DNA from: UBA8389 sp964472175 | GTDB lineage: Bacteria > Bacteroidota > Bacteroidia > Bacteroidales > UBA1402 | Length of the DNA: 18,982 bases | Direction: 5' to 3' | Assembly (NCBI GenBank): GCA_964472175.1 | Contig: CAYYJF010000035.1 | Span: 1-18,982 of the forward strand | In this document: positions 1 to 7,455 of the stretch, in pieces | Numbering within the stretch: the stretch's first letter is position 1 | Layout: each line of letters opens with the position of its first letter | The notes under the pieces: model-generated | What the model was told of the DNA's origin: nothing | Database searches by the model: none | The model's input: only the letters and a program-made list of their open reading frames with translations | Position numbers and translations under genes: made by a program

Positions 1-144
1 ACCACCTTAAATTTATTTGTGATTTAAGGCTATTCTCACATGGAAATTGCGGAAGCGATTAACATCACAGAAAGTTCTTCAAGGGTCTATTTAACCAGAG
101 CCAGACAAATGCTGCAGACCATTTTAAAAAACGACAGATTCTAA
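1..144 (+). pseudogene. ECF sigma-70 factor, C-terminal region 4 fragment with in-frame stop
   Basis: Frame 1 reads through the end of a sigma-70 region 4: a helix-turn-helix with the words GYSHMEIAEAINITE, then SSSRVYLTRARQMLQ, ending at TAA 142-144. This matches the usual ECF pattern 'EGYSHKEIAE..GI.EGTSKS.L.RAR..L'. Region 4 binds the -35-type promoter element. Directly before GYSH, where ECF factors normally carry Glu, the codon is TAA (25-27). One G-to-T change from GAA would produce it. The upstream codons LNLFVI also fit the family, so both sides of the stop look like one gene. Either the gene is a recent pseudogene or this is a base-call error; the rest of the gene lies outside the window. 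The stop codon is 2 nt from the next ATG, so the two genes were cotranscribed. The family call is firm; the status as a pseudogene is uncertain. Confidence 0.7.
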
Positions 145-146
145 GA

Positions 147-1451
147 ATGAGGGATTTTAAAAACATAGAAAACGACATTCAAAAGAAGCTTCAGAAAGCG
201 GAGATTAAAGCTCCGGATTTTGATGCGCTTTTCAATTCAACCGAAATTGAAGAGGCTGTTTTCTATCAAAAAATCTCGGACAAATTATTCGCATCTCACA
301 TTGAGGCTCCGGATTTTGATACACTTTTCAAGACCACACCTCTACCCATCACACAAAAGCCAAATTACCGTCCACAATGGCTCATCAGCGCATGTATTTC
401 AGCAGCATGTATTGCCTTGGCCTTGATTTTGCCAAAGTTATTTGTATCTGAAAAGGTCGTTCCAGACACCCAAGCCTCTGCGATTGAGGCAAAAACCAAT
501 CAGATTGAACCCATTGCTTCGGTTCAAAAGCAAGCACCTATGCTTGCCGCCCTTATCGATACTGTTTCAACCGTAGCACCCTCTGCAACGGTTCAGGAAA
601 GTATGGTAGACAGCACGCACAATGACCTCCATTTTAACAAAATTGAAGCGGAGGTTACACCCACTCAAATCCGTGAAAAAACTTCTGAGAATACCAAATC
701 GCTTTCAAATCAGATTGAGTTTAAACAGCGTACAAAAAAGGAAAAGCGGTCACTTGGATTGAATTTAAACGGAGCCAACCGCTTGCTTTCTTTGTTAAAT
801 TCAAAAGACAATTCTGAATTTATTCTCAGTTCTGTAACCAGAGATCATGTGGACGGTTACAACCAATTGGAGGGAGCCTATTTACCACAACTTCGTTCAG
901 CAGGAGCAAGTAAAAATGAATGGATTGCAGCGGACAACTTAACCAGTGCCATGCTCCAAAACGTGGAAACCAACTATTCCTTACCCATAAACATTGGTCT
1001 AACAACCTCTTTCCCCATCATGAACGGAATTGATTTTATCACCGGGCTTCAATATACTTATTTGGCCAATCACATCCGTGGAAATCAATTCAACCTGAAA
1101 CAGGAACTTCACTATTTGGGTATCCCTGTTAAATTAAACTTCAACGTCCTTAAAAGATCACAGTTCACAGCCTACCTTTCGGCGGGAGGAACCCTCGAAA
1201 AAGCCCTTGCCGCAATTCAAAAAAGCACGGTGGATGGACAAGGAACTTGGGATGGTTCACAATCGATCAAAGGCATCGCTGCAAGCGTTGTGGGGAATGC
1301 AGGGCTTTCCTATGAAATTAAAAACGATTTTATGCTCTACGTTGAGCCAGGGGTTTCCTACTATTTCCCAACGGATCAGCCCATTAGTTACAGAACGGAG
1401 GAGCCCCTCTCCTTTAGCCTGTCTTTGGGGGTCAGATACCGTTTCCAATAA
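147..1451 (+). CDS. Anti-sigma-like membrane protein with C-terminal outer-membrane beta-barrel
   Basis: 434 aa. The first ~75 residues are charged and presumably cytoplasmic. They hold two copies of the word APDFD[AT]LF (residues 22-29 and 54-61), each preceded by an amphipathic stretch, i.e. a roughly 32-residue tandem repeat. A single hydrophobic helix follows (about 78-100). Then comes a Thr/Ser/Gln-rich low-complexity linker to about 240. The C-terminal part (about 275-434) alternates in the manner of a small porin/PorT-like barrel and ends in aromatic-rich strands (SLSLGVRYRFQ). Position right after an ECF sigma gene (2-nt spacing), together with one inner-membrane helix, suggests a role as its membrane-bound regulator. 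In Bacteroidota such sigma-linked barrel proteins are common but poorly characterised. The anti-sigma role is inference; no zinc-finger or FecR motif is seen. No Shine-Dalgarno; the start is chosen because it abuts the upstream stop. Confidence 0.7.
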   Translation: MRDFKNIENDIQKKLQKAEIKAPDFDALFNSTEIEEAVFYQKISDKLFASHIEAPDFDTLFKTTPLPITQKPNYRPQWLISACISAACIALALILPKLFVSEKVVPDTQASAIEAKTNQIEPIASVQKQAPMLAALIDTVSTVAPSATVQESMVDSTHNDLHFNKIEAEVTPTQIREKTSENTKSLSNQIEFKQRTKKEKRSLGLNLNGANRLLSLLNSKDNSEFILSSVTRDHVDGYNQLEGAYLPQLRSAGASKNEWIAADNLTSAMLQNVETNYSLPINIGLTTSFPIMNGIDFITGLQYTYLANHIRGNQFNLKQELHYLGIPVKLNFNVLKRSQFTAYLSAGGTLEKALAAIQKSTVDGQGTWDGSQSIKGIAASVVGNAGLSYEIKNDFMLYVEPGVSYYFPTDQPISYRTEEPLSFSLSLGVRYRFQ

Positions 1452-1513
1452 TTTTTTAACGTTTTTTTTTGCTCAGTTGATCTTTAATTGTGCAAATTAT
1501 TCTGAGGGTTTGC

Positions 1514-1521
1514 TATCTTTG
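1514..1521 (+). promoter_or_regulatory. -7 promoter box (TATCTTTG) for the etf operon
   Basis: TATCTTTG matches the Bacteroidota -7 consensus TAnnTTTG and lies 51 nt before the etfB start. A clear TTTG at -33 is not seen. The rest of the 1452-1572 intergenic region holds T-rich tracts (for example nine T at 1462-1470) without a convincing stem. Confidence 0.6.
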
Positions 1522-1572
1522 TCCGGCTGAAAGCAATATCAGCCTCAAAGAAACACACTTAACCCATATACT

Positions 1573-2448
1573 ATGAATTTGAAAATTCTGGTGCTGGCCA
1601 AACAGGTACCTGACACACGAAATGTCGGCAAAGATGCAATGACACCCGAAGGTACAGTCAACCGCGCAGCCCTCCCTGCTATTTTCAATCCGGAAGATCT
1701 GAACGCATTAGAACAAGCGTTGCGTGTTAAAGATGCCAATCCGGGTTCGACAGTCACCGTTTTAACGATGGGCCCGTTCAGAGCCGCTGAGATCATCCGG
1801 GAATCCTTATACAGAGGGGCCGATGACGGTATCGTCTTAAGCGACCGTGCATTTGCCGGTTCAGATACGCTGGCAACTTCATACGCCATCAGTTGTGCCA
1901 TTCGTAAAATGGAAAAAGTCGATTTGATTGTTTGCGGCCGCCAGGCCATTGACGGAGATACTGCTCAAGTAGGTCCGCAAGTTGCAGAAAAACTAGGCAT
2001 GAATCAAATCACTTATGCCGAAGAAATCATGTCCATTGTCAATGGAAAAATAACAGTGAAACGTCGCATTGAAAAAGGCGTAGAAGTGCTGGAAGGCCCA
2101 CTTCCCATGGTTGTTACCGTGAACAGTTCTGCTCCCGATTGCCGTCCGAGAAATGCCAAAAGGATGATGAAATTTAAATATGCGCGCATTCCCAACGAAC
2201 TGCAAGCCAGCAATGAGGATTACACCTGTCAGCTTTGTCAGGAAAGAGCTTATTTGCACATTGGCGAATGGAGTGTCAACGATATTATTGCTGACATCAA
2301 CGAACTTGGATTGTCGGGTTCTCCAACCAAAGTAAAAAAGGTTGAGAATGTGGTGTTTCAAGCCAAAGAAAGCAAAAGTTTTTCAGACACCGACAACGAA
2401 ATTGACGGTCTGATGCAAGAATTATTAGCCAACCATACCATCGGATAA
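1573..2448 (+). CDS. etfB: Electron transfer flavoprotein subunit beta
   Basis: 291 aa. EtfB pairs with EtfA to carry electrons between an acyl-CoA dehydrogenase and other carriers. The N-terminus has KQVPDT (residues 10-15), then NPEDLNALE (39-47), the DRAFAGSDT segment and the signature CGRQAIDGDTAQVGPQ (121-136) that lines the nucleotide/FAD site. These words are typical of the EtfB type from anaerobes, including electron-bifurcating ETFs, and differ from the 'VKRVxD' type of mitochondrial and aerobic ETFs. It is about 30 residues longer than common EtfB (~260), with a C-terminal extension containing a CQLC pair. First gene of a three-gene operon; etfA starts 4 nt after its stop. Identity is very secure; bifurcation is only a possibility. 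Confidence 0.95.
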   Translation: MNLKILVLAKQVPDTRNVGKDAMTPEGTVNRAALPAIFNPEDLNALEQALRVKDANPGSTVTVLTMGPFRAAEIIRESLYRGADDGIVLSDRAFAGSDTLATSYAISCAIRKMEKVDLIVCGRQAIDGDTAQVGPQVAEKLGMNQITYAEEIMSIVNGKITVKRRIEKGVEVLEGPLPMVVTVNSSAPDCRPRNAKRMMKFKYARIPNELQASNEDYTCQLCQERAYLHIGEWSVNDIIADINELGLSGSPTKVKKVENVVFQAKESKSFSDTDNEIDGLMQELLANHTIG

Positions 2449-2452
2449 GACC

Positions 2453-3472
2453 ATGAACAACCTTTTTGTATATTGCGAAATTGAGGACGGCATCGTCGGT
2501 GACGTAAGCCTTGAATTATTAACGAAAGGCCGTTCTTTGGCCAATCAATTGAATTGCAAACTGGAAGCAGTTGCAATTGGTCATAAATTAACCGGCATTG
2601 AACAAACCTTGTTCCCTTATGGTGTGGATGTGGTACATATTGCAGACGATCCCCGATTGGCTCCTTACACCACCAAGCCGCACAGCAGCATTTTAATCAA
2701 ACTATTCCAGGAACAGAAACCCGTTATCGCATTGATGGGCGCAACCAGTGTTGGTCGTGACCTTGGTCCCAGGGTCTCTTCTGCCTTGCACAGTGGTTTG
2801 ACTGCAGATTGCACTGCTTTGGAAATCGGACCACACGAAGATAAAAAAGCCGGAAAAGTGTATGAAAACTTGTTGTATCAAATACGTCCTGCATTTGGCG
2901 GAAATATTGTTGCAACCATCATCAATCCGGATTGTCGCCCACAAATGGCCACGGTTCGTGAAGGCGTTATGAAAAAAGAAATTGTGGATGCCAATTACAA
3001 AGGCACCATCAACAAATTGCGTGTATCGGATTATGTACAAGAGGTGGATTTTGCCATTAGTGTCATTGAACGTCACATGGAAAAATCTAAAATCAACATC
3101 AAATCGTCTCCCATTTTGGTAAGCGGCGGTTATGGAATGGGTTCAAAAGAAAACTTCCAATTGCTGTTTGATTTGGCCTCTGTTTTGGGCGCAGAAGTTG
3201 GCGCATCGAGAGCTGCTGTTGATGCAGGCTTTGCTGAACATGCCAGACAAGTGGGCCAAACAGGTGTTACGGTTCGACCCAAACTCTACATTGCCTGTGG
3301 TATTTCAGGACAAATTCAACACATTGCAGGAATGCAGGAAAGTTCCTTGATTATTTCAATCAACAACGATCCGAATGCGCCCATCAATGCGATTGCAGAT
3401 TATGTGATTACCGGAGATGTAGAAAGTGTCATTCCCAAAATGATTAAGTATTACAAGCAAAATTCGAAATAA
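2453..3472 (+). CDS. etfA: Electron transfer flavoprotein subunit alpha
   Basis: 339 aa. EtfA holds the FAD that shuttles electrons. Visible family blocks: GRDLGPRVSSALHSG (101-115) followed by LTADCT, RPAFGGN (145-151), RPQMATVR (162-169), VSGGYGMGS (223-231), ASRAAVDAGF (251-260), QVGQTG (266-271), ACGISGQIQHIAGM (281-294) and the GDV of the C-terminal FAD domain. In the glycine loop the usual Arg of 'SGGRG' is Tyr (SGGYG). The RPAFGGN...RPQMATVR pattern is that of anaerobe-type EtfA, in agreement with EtfB. It starts 4 nt after etfB, and the dehydrogenase starts 1 nt after its stop, so the three are translated from one message. Confidence 0.95.
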   Translation: MNNLFVYCEIEDGIVGDVSLELLTKGRSLANQLNCKLEAVAIGHKLTGIEQTLFPYGVDVVHIADDPRLAPYTTKPHSSILIKLFQEQKPVIALMGATSVGRDLGPRVSSALHSGLTADCTALEIGPHEDKKAGKVYENLLYQIRPAFGGNIVATIINPDCRPQMATVREGVMKKEIVDANYKGTINKLRVSDYVQEVDFAISVIERHMEKSKINIKSSPILVSGGYGMGSKENFQLLFDLASVLGAEVGASRAAVDAGFAEHARQVGQTGVTVRPKLYIACGISGQIQHIAGMQESSLIISINNDPNAPINAIADYVITGDVESVIPKMIKYYKQNSK

Positions 3473-3473
3473 C

Positions 3474-5174
3474 ATGGCCAATCTATATAACGAAACTCCA
3501 GAACTAAAGTTTCATCTCAACCATCCGTTGATGAAACGCATTGTCGCATTGAAAGAGCGCAATTATGAGGAAAAAGATCAATACGATTATGCACCTCAGG
3601 ATTTCAATGATGCAATGGACAGTTACGAAAAAGTACTTGAAATTGCCGGTCAAATTTGCTCAGACATCATCGCTCCGAATGCCGAAGATGTTGACCATGA
3701 AGGTCCCAGTGTGGAAGATGGCAGAGTGATTTATGCACAAGGCACCTCCAAAAACCTGGAAGCTTTGAATTACGCCGGATTGATGGGTATCACACTGCCC
3801 AGAAAGTACGATGGATTGAACTTCCCCATTACTCCTTATGTGATGTGTGCCGATATGGTCAGTGCCTGTGATGCAGGATTCACCAACATTTGGGGCTTGC
3901 AGGATTGTGCTGAAACCATTCATGAATTCGCTTCAGAAGATCAACGCAAACGCTTCTTACCCAGAGTGAGTGCAGGTGAAACCATGGCCATGGACTTGAC
4001 AGAACCGGATGCAGGATCAGACCTTCAGGCTGTGATGCTTAAAGCAACCTACAATGAAGCAGATGGTTACTGGTATCTGAACGGTGTGAAAAGATTCATC
4101 ACCAATGGTGACGGTCACATCGCATTGGTTTTGGCCAGATCTGAAGAAGGCACCAAAGACGGTAGAGGTCTTTCCATGTTTATCTATGACAGAAATGACG
4201 GAGGTGTTACCGTACGTCGCATAGAAAACAAAATGGGGATTAAAGGCTCTCCAACTTGTGAATTGGTCTTTAAAAATGCCAAAGCCGAATTGTGCGGAGA
4301 CCGCAAAATGGGTTTGATCAAATATGTCATGTCTTTGATGAACGGTGCGCGGCTGGGTATTGCTGCTCAATCTGTAGGTGTTAGTCAGGCTGCCTACAAT
4401 GAAGCACTTCTATATGCAAAAGACCGTGCTCAATTTGGCAAAGCCATCATTGAATTTCCCGCTGTCTATCAAATGCTTGGCCTGATGAAAGCCAAATTGG
4501 ATGCTTCCAGAACTTTGCTTTATGAAACATCCAGATTTGTAGATATCTACAAAACATTGGGTCAGATTGCTGAAGAAAGGAAATTGGAGCCTGCAGAACG
4601 GGAAGAGATGAAACGCTTTCAAAAATTGGCAGACGCTTACACGCCTATTGTAAAAGGACTTTCCAGTGAATTTTGCAATCAGAATGCTTACGACTCCATT
4701 CAAATTCACGGTGGTTCCGGTTTCATGAAAGATTACGCATGTGAACGCATTTATAGAGATGCCCGCATCACATCCATTTATGAAGGCACCACTCAACTGC
4801 AAGTAGTCGCCGCCATTCGCCATGTGACAACAGGAACTTACCTGAGTCAAATGCGTGCGCACGAACAAGATGCAACCAGCAATGATTTACAAGGATTGCG
4901 TGAAACTTTGAAAGGATTGGCAGACACCTATGAAGCTACCGTTGCTGAAGTTCTGGAATACAAAAATACAGAATACATCGATTTTCAAGCCAGAAGAATG
5001 GTTGAAATGGCAGGCTATATCCTGATGAGTCATTTGTTGATCAGTGATGCCAGCAGAAACAGCGCATTCATGTCATCTGCAGAGATTTTCACACAATACA
5101 CTGTAGGTGAAGTGGCCAAACATGCAGCAATTATTGCTGGTGGAAAGCCTGAGGAAATGAATTTATACAATTAA
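3474..5174 (+). CDS. Acyl-CoA dehydrogenase, long form
   Basis: 566 aa flavoprotein that oxidises an acyl-CoA to the trans-2-enoyl-CoA (or works in reverse), passing electrons to the EtfAB encoded just upstream. Family blocks: AMDLTEPDAGSD (172-183) in the FAD/substrate region, RFITNG (207-212), GIKGSPTCEL (255-264), AKDRAQFGKAI (315-325), IQIHGGSGF (409-417) and YRDARITSIYEGT (427-439), in which Glu437 is the expected catalytic base. Compared with the ~380-residue butyryl-CoA dehydrogenases it has an N-terminal extension of about 45 residues, an insert near 360-390 rich in Lys/Glu, and about 110 extra residues at the C-terminus. That size matches the longer bacterial acyl-CoA dehydrogenases. 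Substrate chain length cannot be read from the sequence. Last gene of the operon; a strong terminator follows. Confidence 0.93.
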   Translation: MANLYNETPELKFHLNHPLMKRIVALKERNYEEKDQYDYAPQDFNDAMDSYEKVLEIAGQICSDIIAPNAEDVDHEGPSVEDGRVIYAQGTSKNLEALNYAGLMGITLPRKYDGLNFPITPYVMCADMVSACDAGFTNIWGLQDCAETIHEFASEDQRKRFLPRVSAGETMAMDLTEPDAGSDLQAVMLKATYNEADGYWYLNGVKRFITNGDGHIALVLARSEEGTKDGRGLSMFIYDRNDGGVTVRRIENKMGIKGSPTCELVFKNAKAELCGDRKMGLIKYVMSLMNGARLGIAAQSVGVSQAAYNEALLYAKDRAQFGKAIIEFPAVYQMLGLMKAKLDASRTLLYETSRFVDIYKTLGQIAEERKLEPAEREEMKRFQKLADAYTPIVKGLSSEFCNQNAYDSIQIHGGSGFMKDYACERIYRDARITSIYEGTTQLQVVAAIRHVTTGTYLSQMRAHEQDATSNDLQGLRETLKGLADTYEATVAEVLEYKNTEYIDFQARRMVEMAGYILMSHLLISDASRNSAFMSSAEIFTQYTVGEVAKHAAIIAGGKPEEMNLYN

Positions 5175-5202
5175 TTCTACCCCAGAATAAATATTTTCAC
5201 CC

Positions 5203-5249
5203 CACCCTCGAATGGTTTGACACCAACCGTTCGAGGGTGTTGGTTTTTT
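5203..5249 (+). terminator. Intrinsic terminator of the etfBA-dehydrogenase operon
   Basis: CACCCTCGAA (5203-5212) pairs perfectly with TTCGAGGGTG (5230-5239). Part of the loop can extend the stem (GGTT 5214-5217 with AACC 5225-5228). Six T follow at 5244-5249. It lies 29 nt after the stop of the dehydrogenase gene. Confidence 0.9.
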
Positions 5250-5273
5250 ATCCAATATTACAGAACAAAGCAT

Positions 5274-5281
5274 TATCTTTG
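5274..5281 (+). promoter_or_regulatory. -7 promoter box (TATCTTTG) for the nitronate monooxygenase-like gene
   Basis: TATCTTTG fits TAnnTTTG and lies 29 nt upstream of the start at 5311. The -33 region would fall on the T-tract of the preceding terminator. Confidence 0.65.
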
Positions 5282-5310
5282 CAGCTCATTATTTATCATT
5301 ACAATTTCGA

Positions 5311-6396
5311 ATGAAACAATTGAAAATCGGTCATTTAAACATTTCCGTACCTGTGATTCAAGGTGGAATGGGCGTCGGAATATCGCTTTCCGGACTTGCT
5401 TCCGCTGTAGCCAATGAGGGTGGAGTTGGTGTTATTTCTTCAGCAGGACTGGGATTGCTTTATAAAAAACTTTCCCCGGATTATTTAAAAGCAAGTATCA
5501 TGGGGCTTAAGGAAGAGCTCAGACTCGCAAGAGAAAAATCAAAATTTGGTGTGATTGGTGTCAACGTCATGGTTGCCATGACCAATTATGCAGACATGGT
5601 ACGTACTGCCATTAAGGAAAAAGCGGACATTGTTTTTTCCGGAGCCGGATTGCCATTGGATTTGCCTTCTTTTCTTGAAAAAGGAAGCAAAACCCGTCTG
5701 GTACCCATCGTTTCTTCAGGTCGCGCTGCCAAAGTCTTAATTGAAAAATGGAAGTCTGCTTATGACTATCTACCGGATGCCATCGTTGTAGAAGGCCCTA
5801 AAGCCGGCGGACATTTGGGTTTTAAAAACGACCAGATCGAAGATGAGCATTATTCAATAGAGCAGCTCATTCCTCAGGTGGTTGAAGCAGTAAAACCTTT
5901 TGAAGAAGCATACCATGTTTCCATTCCTGTCATTGCAGGAGGGGGCATTTATACAGGCGAAGATATGTATCGCATTATGGAGCTGGGTGCTTCTGGAGTA
6001 CAAATGGGCACCCGATTTGTGACAACCGAAGAATGCGATGCTTCAGATGTCTTCAAACAAACCTATATCAAGGCCAAAGAGGAAGACATTGAAATCATTA
6101 AAAGTCCGGTAGGAATGCCAGGAAGAGCCATCTTCAATAACTTTCTTCAAAAAGTCAAAGATGGTAAAAAGCAACCCATGACCTGCCCGGTGCACTGCAT
6201 CAAAACTTGCGACTATCAAAAGAGTCCCTATTGCATCATTTCAGCACTTTACAGTGCATTCAAAGGAAAAATGGAATCCGGATATGCATTTTGTGGCAGC
6301 AATGCCTTCAAAGCAACCCGAATTGAACGTGTTAAAGATGTGATCAATGAATTGAAATCAGACTACAACCGTTTAAAAGGCAAAAAATGCGTTTAA
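5311..6396 (+). CDS. Nitronate monooxygenase/FabK-like FMN enzyme with Cys cluster
   Basis: 361 aa TIM-barrel flavoprotein of the 2-nitropropane dioxygenase family. Family marks: PVIQGGMGVGIS (14-25) at the FMN phosphate end, VNVMVAM (84-90), EGPKAGGHLGF (161-171) with His168 as the usual active-site base, and IAGGGIYTGEDM (208-219) and GVQMGTRF (229-236) for FMN binding. The C-terminal region carries C292-x3-C296-x3-C300-x7-C308 (CPVHCIKTCDYQKSPYC) and Cys328, outside the catalytic barrel motifs. The spacing could hold a metal or iron-sulfur cluster; that is inference. The substrate (nitronate, or an enoyl thioester as in FabK) cannot be assigned, and since fabI is present nearby FabK duty is not required. 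Transcribed alone from its own promoter. Confidence 0.85.
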   Translation: MKQLKIGHLNISVPVIQGGMGVGISLSGLASAVANEGGVGVISSAGLGLLYKKLSPDYLKASIMGLKEELRLAREKSKFGVIGVNVMVAMTNYADMVRTAIKEKADIVFSGAGLPLDLPSFLEKGSKTRLVPIVSSGRAAKVLIEKWKSAYDYLPDAIVVEGPKAGGHLGFKNDQIEDEHYSIEQLIPQVVEAVKPFEEAYHVSIPVIAGGGIYTGEDMYRIMELGASGVQMGTRFVTTEECDASDVFKQTYIKAKEEDIEIIKSPVGMPGRAIFNNFLQKVKDGKKQPMTCPVHCIKTCDYQKSPYCIISALYSAFKGKMESGYAFCGSNAFKATRIERVKDVINELKSDYNRLKGKKCV

Positions 6397-6436
6397 AAAC
6401 TGCCTGAAATCTATTTTTTGTCGGTATTTTTTTTGT

Positions 6437-6444
6437 TACTTTTG
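6437..6444 (+). promoter_or_regulatory. -7 promoter box (TACTTTTG) for tRNA-Gln
   Basis: TACTTTTG fits TAnnTTTG and lies 15 nt upstream of the mature tRNA 5' end, so little 5' leader would need trimming. Confidence 0.55.
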
Positions 6445-6459
6445 CACCCATCAAGGAAT

Positions 6460-6530
6460 TGTTCCGTTGTGTAATGGTAGCACCACAGATTCTGGTTCTG
6501 TTTGTCTGGGTTCGAATCCTAGCGGAACAA
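6460..6530 (+). tRNA. tRNA-Gln (anticodon CUG)
   Basis: The full cloverleaf folds. Acceptor TGTTCCG (6460-6466) pairs with CGGAACA (6523-6529). The D arm is GTGT/GCAC with loop AATGGTA. Anticodon stem ACAGA/TCTGT encloses loop TTCTGGT, giving anticodon CTG at 6492-6494, which reads CAG (Gln). The T arm is CTGGG/CCTAG with loop TTCGAAT. The discriminator base is A6530 and no CCA is encoded. It has its own promoter and terminator. Anticodon CUG rather than UUG means another Gln tRNA must read CAA elsewhere in the genome. Confidence 0.96.
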
Positions 6531-6535
6531 CAATT

Positions 6536-6566
6536 CGCCCTCGTCGTTTGACTTGGGCGTTTTTTT
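6536..6566 (+). terminator. Intrinsic terminator after tRNA-Gln
   Basis: CGCCC (6536-6540) pairs with GGGCG (6555-6559), followed by seven T (6560-6566). It starts 6 nt after the tRNA. Confidence 0.75.
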
Positions 6567-6589
6567 GTAATTATTAAGTATGTTTGTTG

Positions 6590-6597
6590 TACTTTTG
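6590..6597 (+). promoter_or_regulatory. -7 promoter box (TACTTTTG) for lgt
   Basis: TACTTTTG fits TAnnTTTG, 21 nt upstream of the lgt start. A TTTG at 6564-6567, at the end of the tRNA terminator T-tract, could serve as the -33 element with a 22-nt spacer. Confidence 0.6.
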
Positions 6598-6618
6598 GAC
6601 GATAAAAAAACTTAGCTT

Positions 6619-7455
6619 ATGCTTTCACAAATCACTTGGGCCGTCAGACCGGATGTATTTATGATGGGCGGATTGGAAGTCCGTTGGTATGGATTGGCTT
6701 TTGCGCTTGGCTTCTTTTTGGGCATTGCCATGATGACAAAAATGTTTGCCAAAGAAGGAGTTCCCGAGAAATGGGTGGACAGTTTGTTTATTTATGTCAT
6801 TGTTGCAACGGTTTTGGGTGCCAGACTGGGACATGTATTTTTCTATGCATGGGACTATTACGCTGTGCATCCGTTGGAAATATTCAAGATTTGGGAAGGA
6901 GGACTCGCCAGTCATGGTGGTTCGCTGGGCATTTTGATCGCGATTTGGATTTATTCCAAAAAAGTAAGCAAAAGAAGTATGTTGTGGACATTAGACAGGC
7001 TGGCCGTTCCAGTGGCTCTCGTGGCAGCCTTCATTCGGTTGGGTAATTTGATGAATCACGAAATCTATGGTCACCCCACCGACTTACCCTGGGGTTTCAA
7101 ATTCATCCTCAACGTTCGTGAATGGCAACATGGAGCAGATCCAATCTATAGCTTGCCATCTCACCCGACACAGATTTATGAAGCTTTGTGTTACTTGATT
7201 ACCTTTGCCGTTGTTTCTCTTTTGTATTGGAAAAACAAAACGGCCAAACAAAAAGAAGGTCTGATTATTGGCGTTTTCTTTATCGGCATCTTCCTCTCCA
7301 GATTCCTGATTGAATTTGTCAAAGAGGATCAGGAGGCGTTTGAAGCAACCATGACGTTGAATATGGGTCAATGGTTGAGCATCCCCTTTATTTTGGCAGG
7401 CATACTCTTGTTGATACGTGCCATCAAAAGACCATTGGTGGTATACAAAAACTAA
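6619..7455 (+). CDS. lgt: Prolipoprotein diacylglyceryl transferase
   Basis: 278 aa polytopic inner-membrane enzyme. It transfers diacylglycerol from phosphatidylglycerol to the lipobox cysteine of prolipoproteins, the first step of lipoprotein maturation. About seven hydrophobic segments are visible. Family marks: RWYGLAFALGF (22-32), the ASHGGSLG loop with His99 (equivalent to E. coli His103), the signature RLGNLMNHEIYG (140-151), HPTQIYEA (182-189) and LSRFLIEFVKED (226-237). Length agrees with the family. The start is placed 21 nt after a promoter box, with no Shine-Dalgarno sequence. Its stop codon overlaps the stop of the convergent yciO-like gene. Confidence 0.96.
   Translation: MLSQITWAVRPDVFMMGGLEVRWYGLAFALGFFLGIAMMTKMFAKEGVPEKWVDSLFIYVIVATVLGARLGHVFFYAWDYYAVHPLEIFKIWEGGLASHGGSLGILIAIWIYSKKVSKRSMLWTLDRLAVPVALVAAFIRLGNLMNHEIYGHPTDLPWGFKFILNVREWQHGADPIYSLPSHPTQIYEALCYLITFAVVSLLYWKNKTAKQKEGLIIGVFFIGIFLSRFLIEFVKEDQEAFEATMTLNMGQWLSIPFILAGILLLIRAIKRPLVVYKN

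Noticed and set aside
1452..1475. Terminator after the barrel protein gene
   Set aside because: There are T-tracts at 1452-1457 and 1462-1470 but no stem precedes them.
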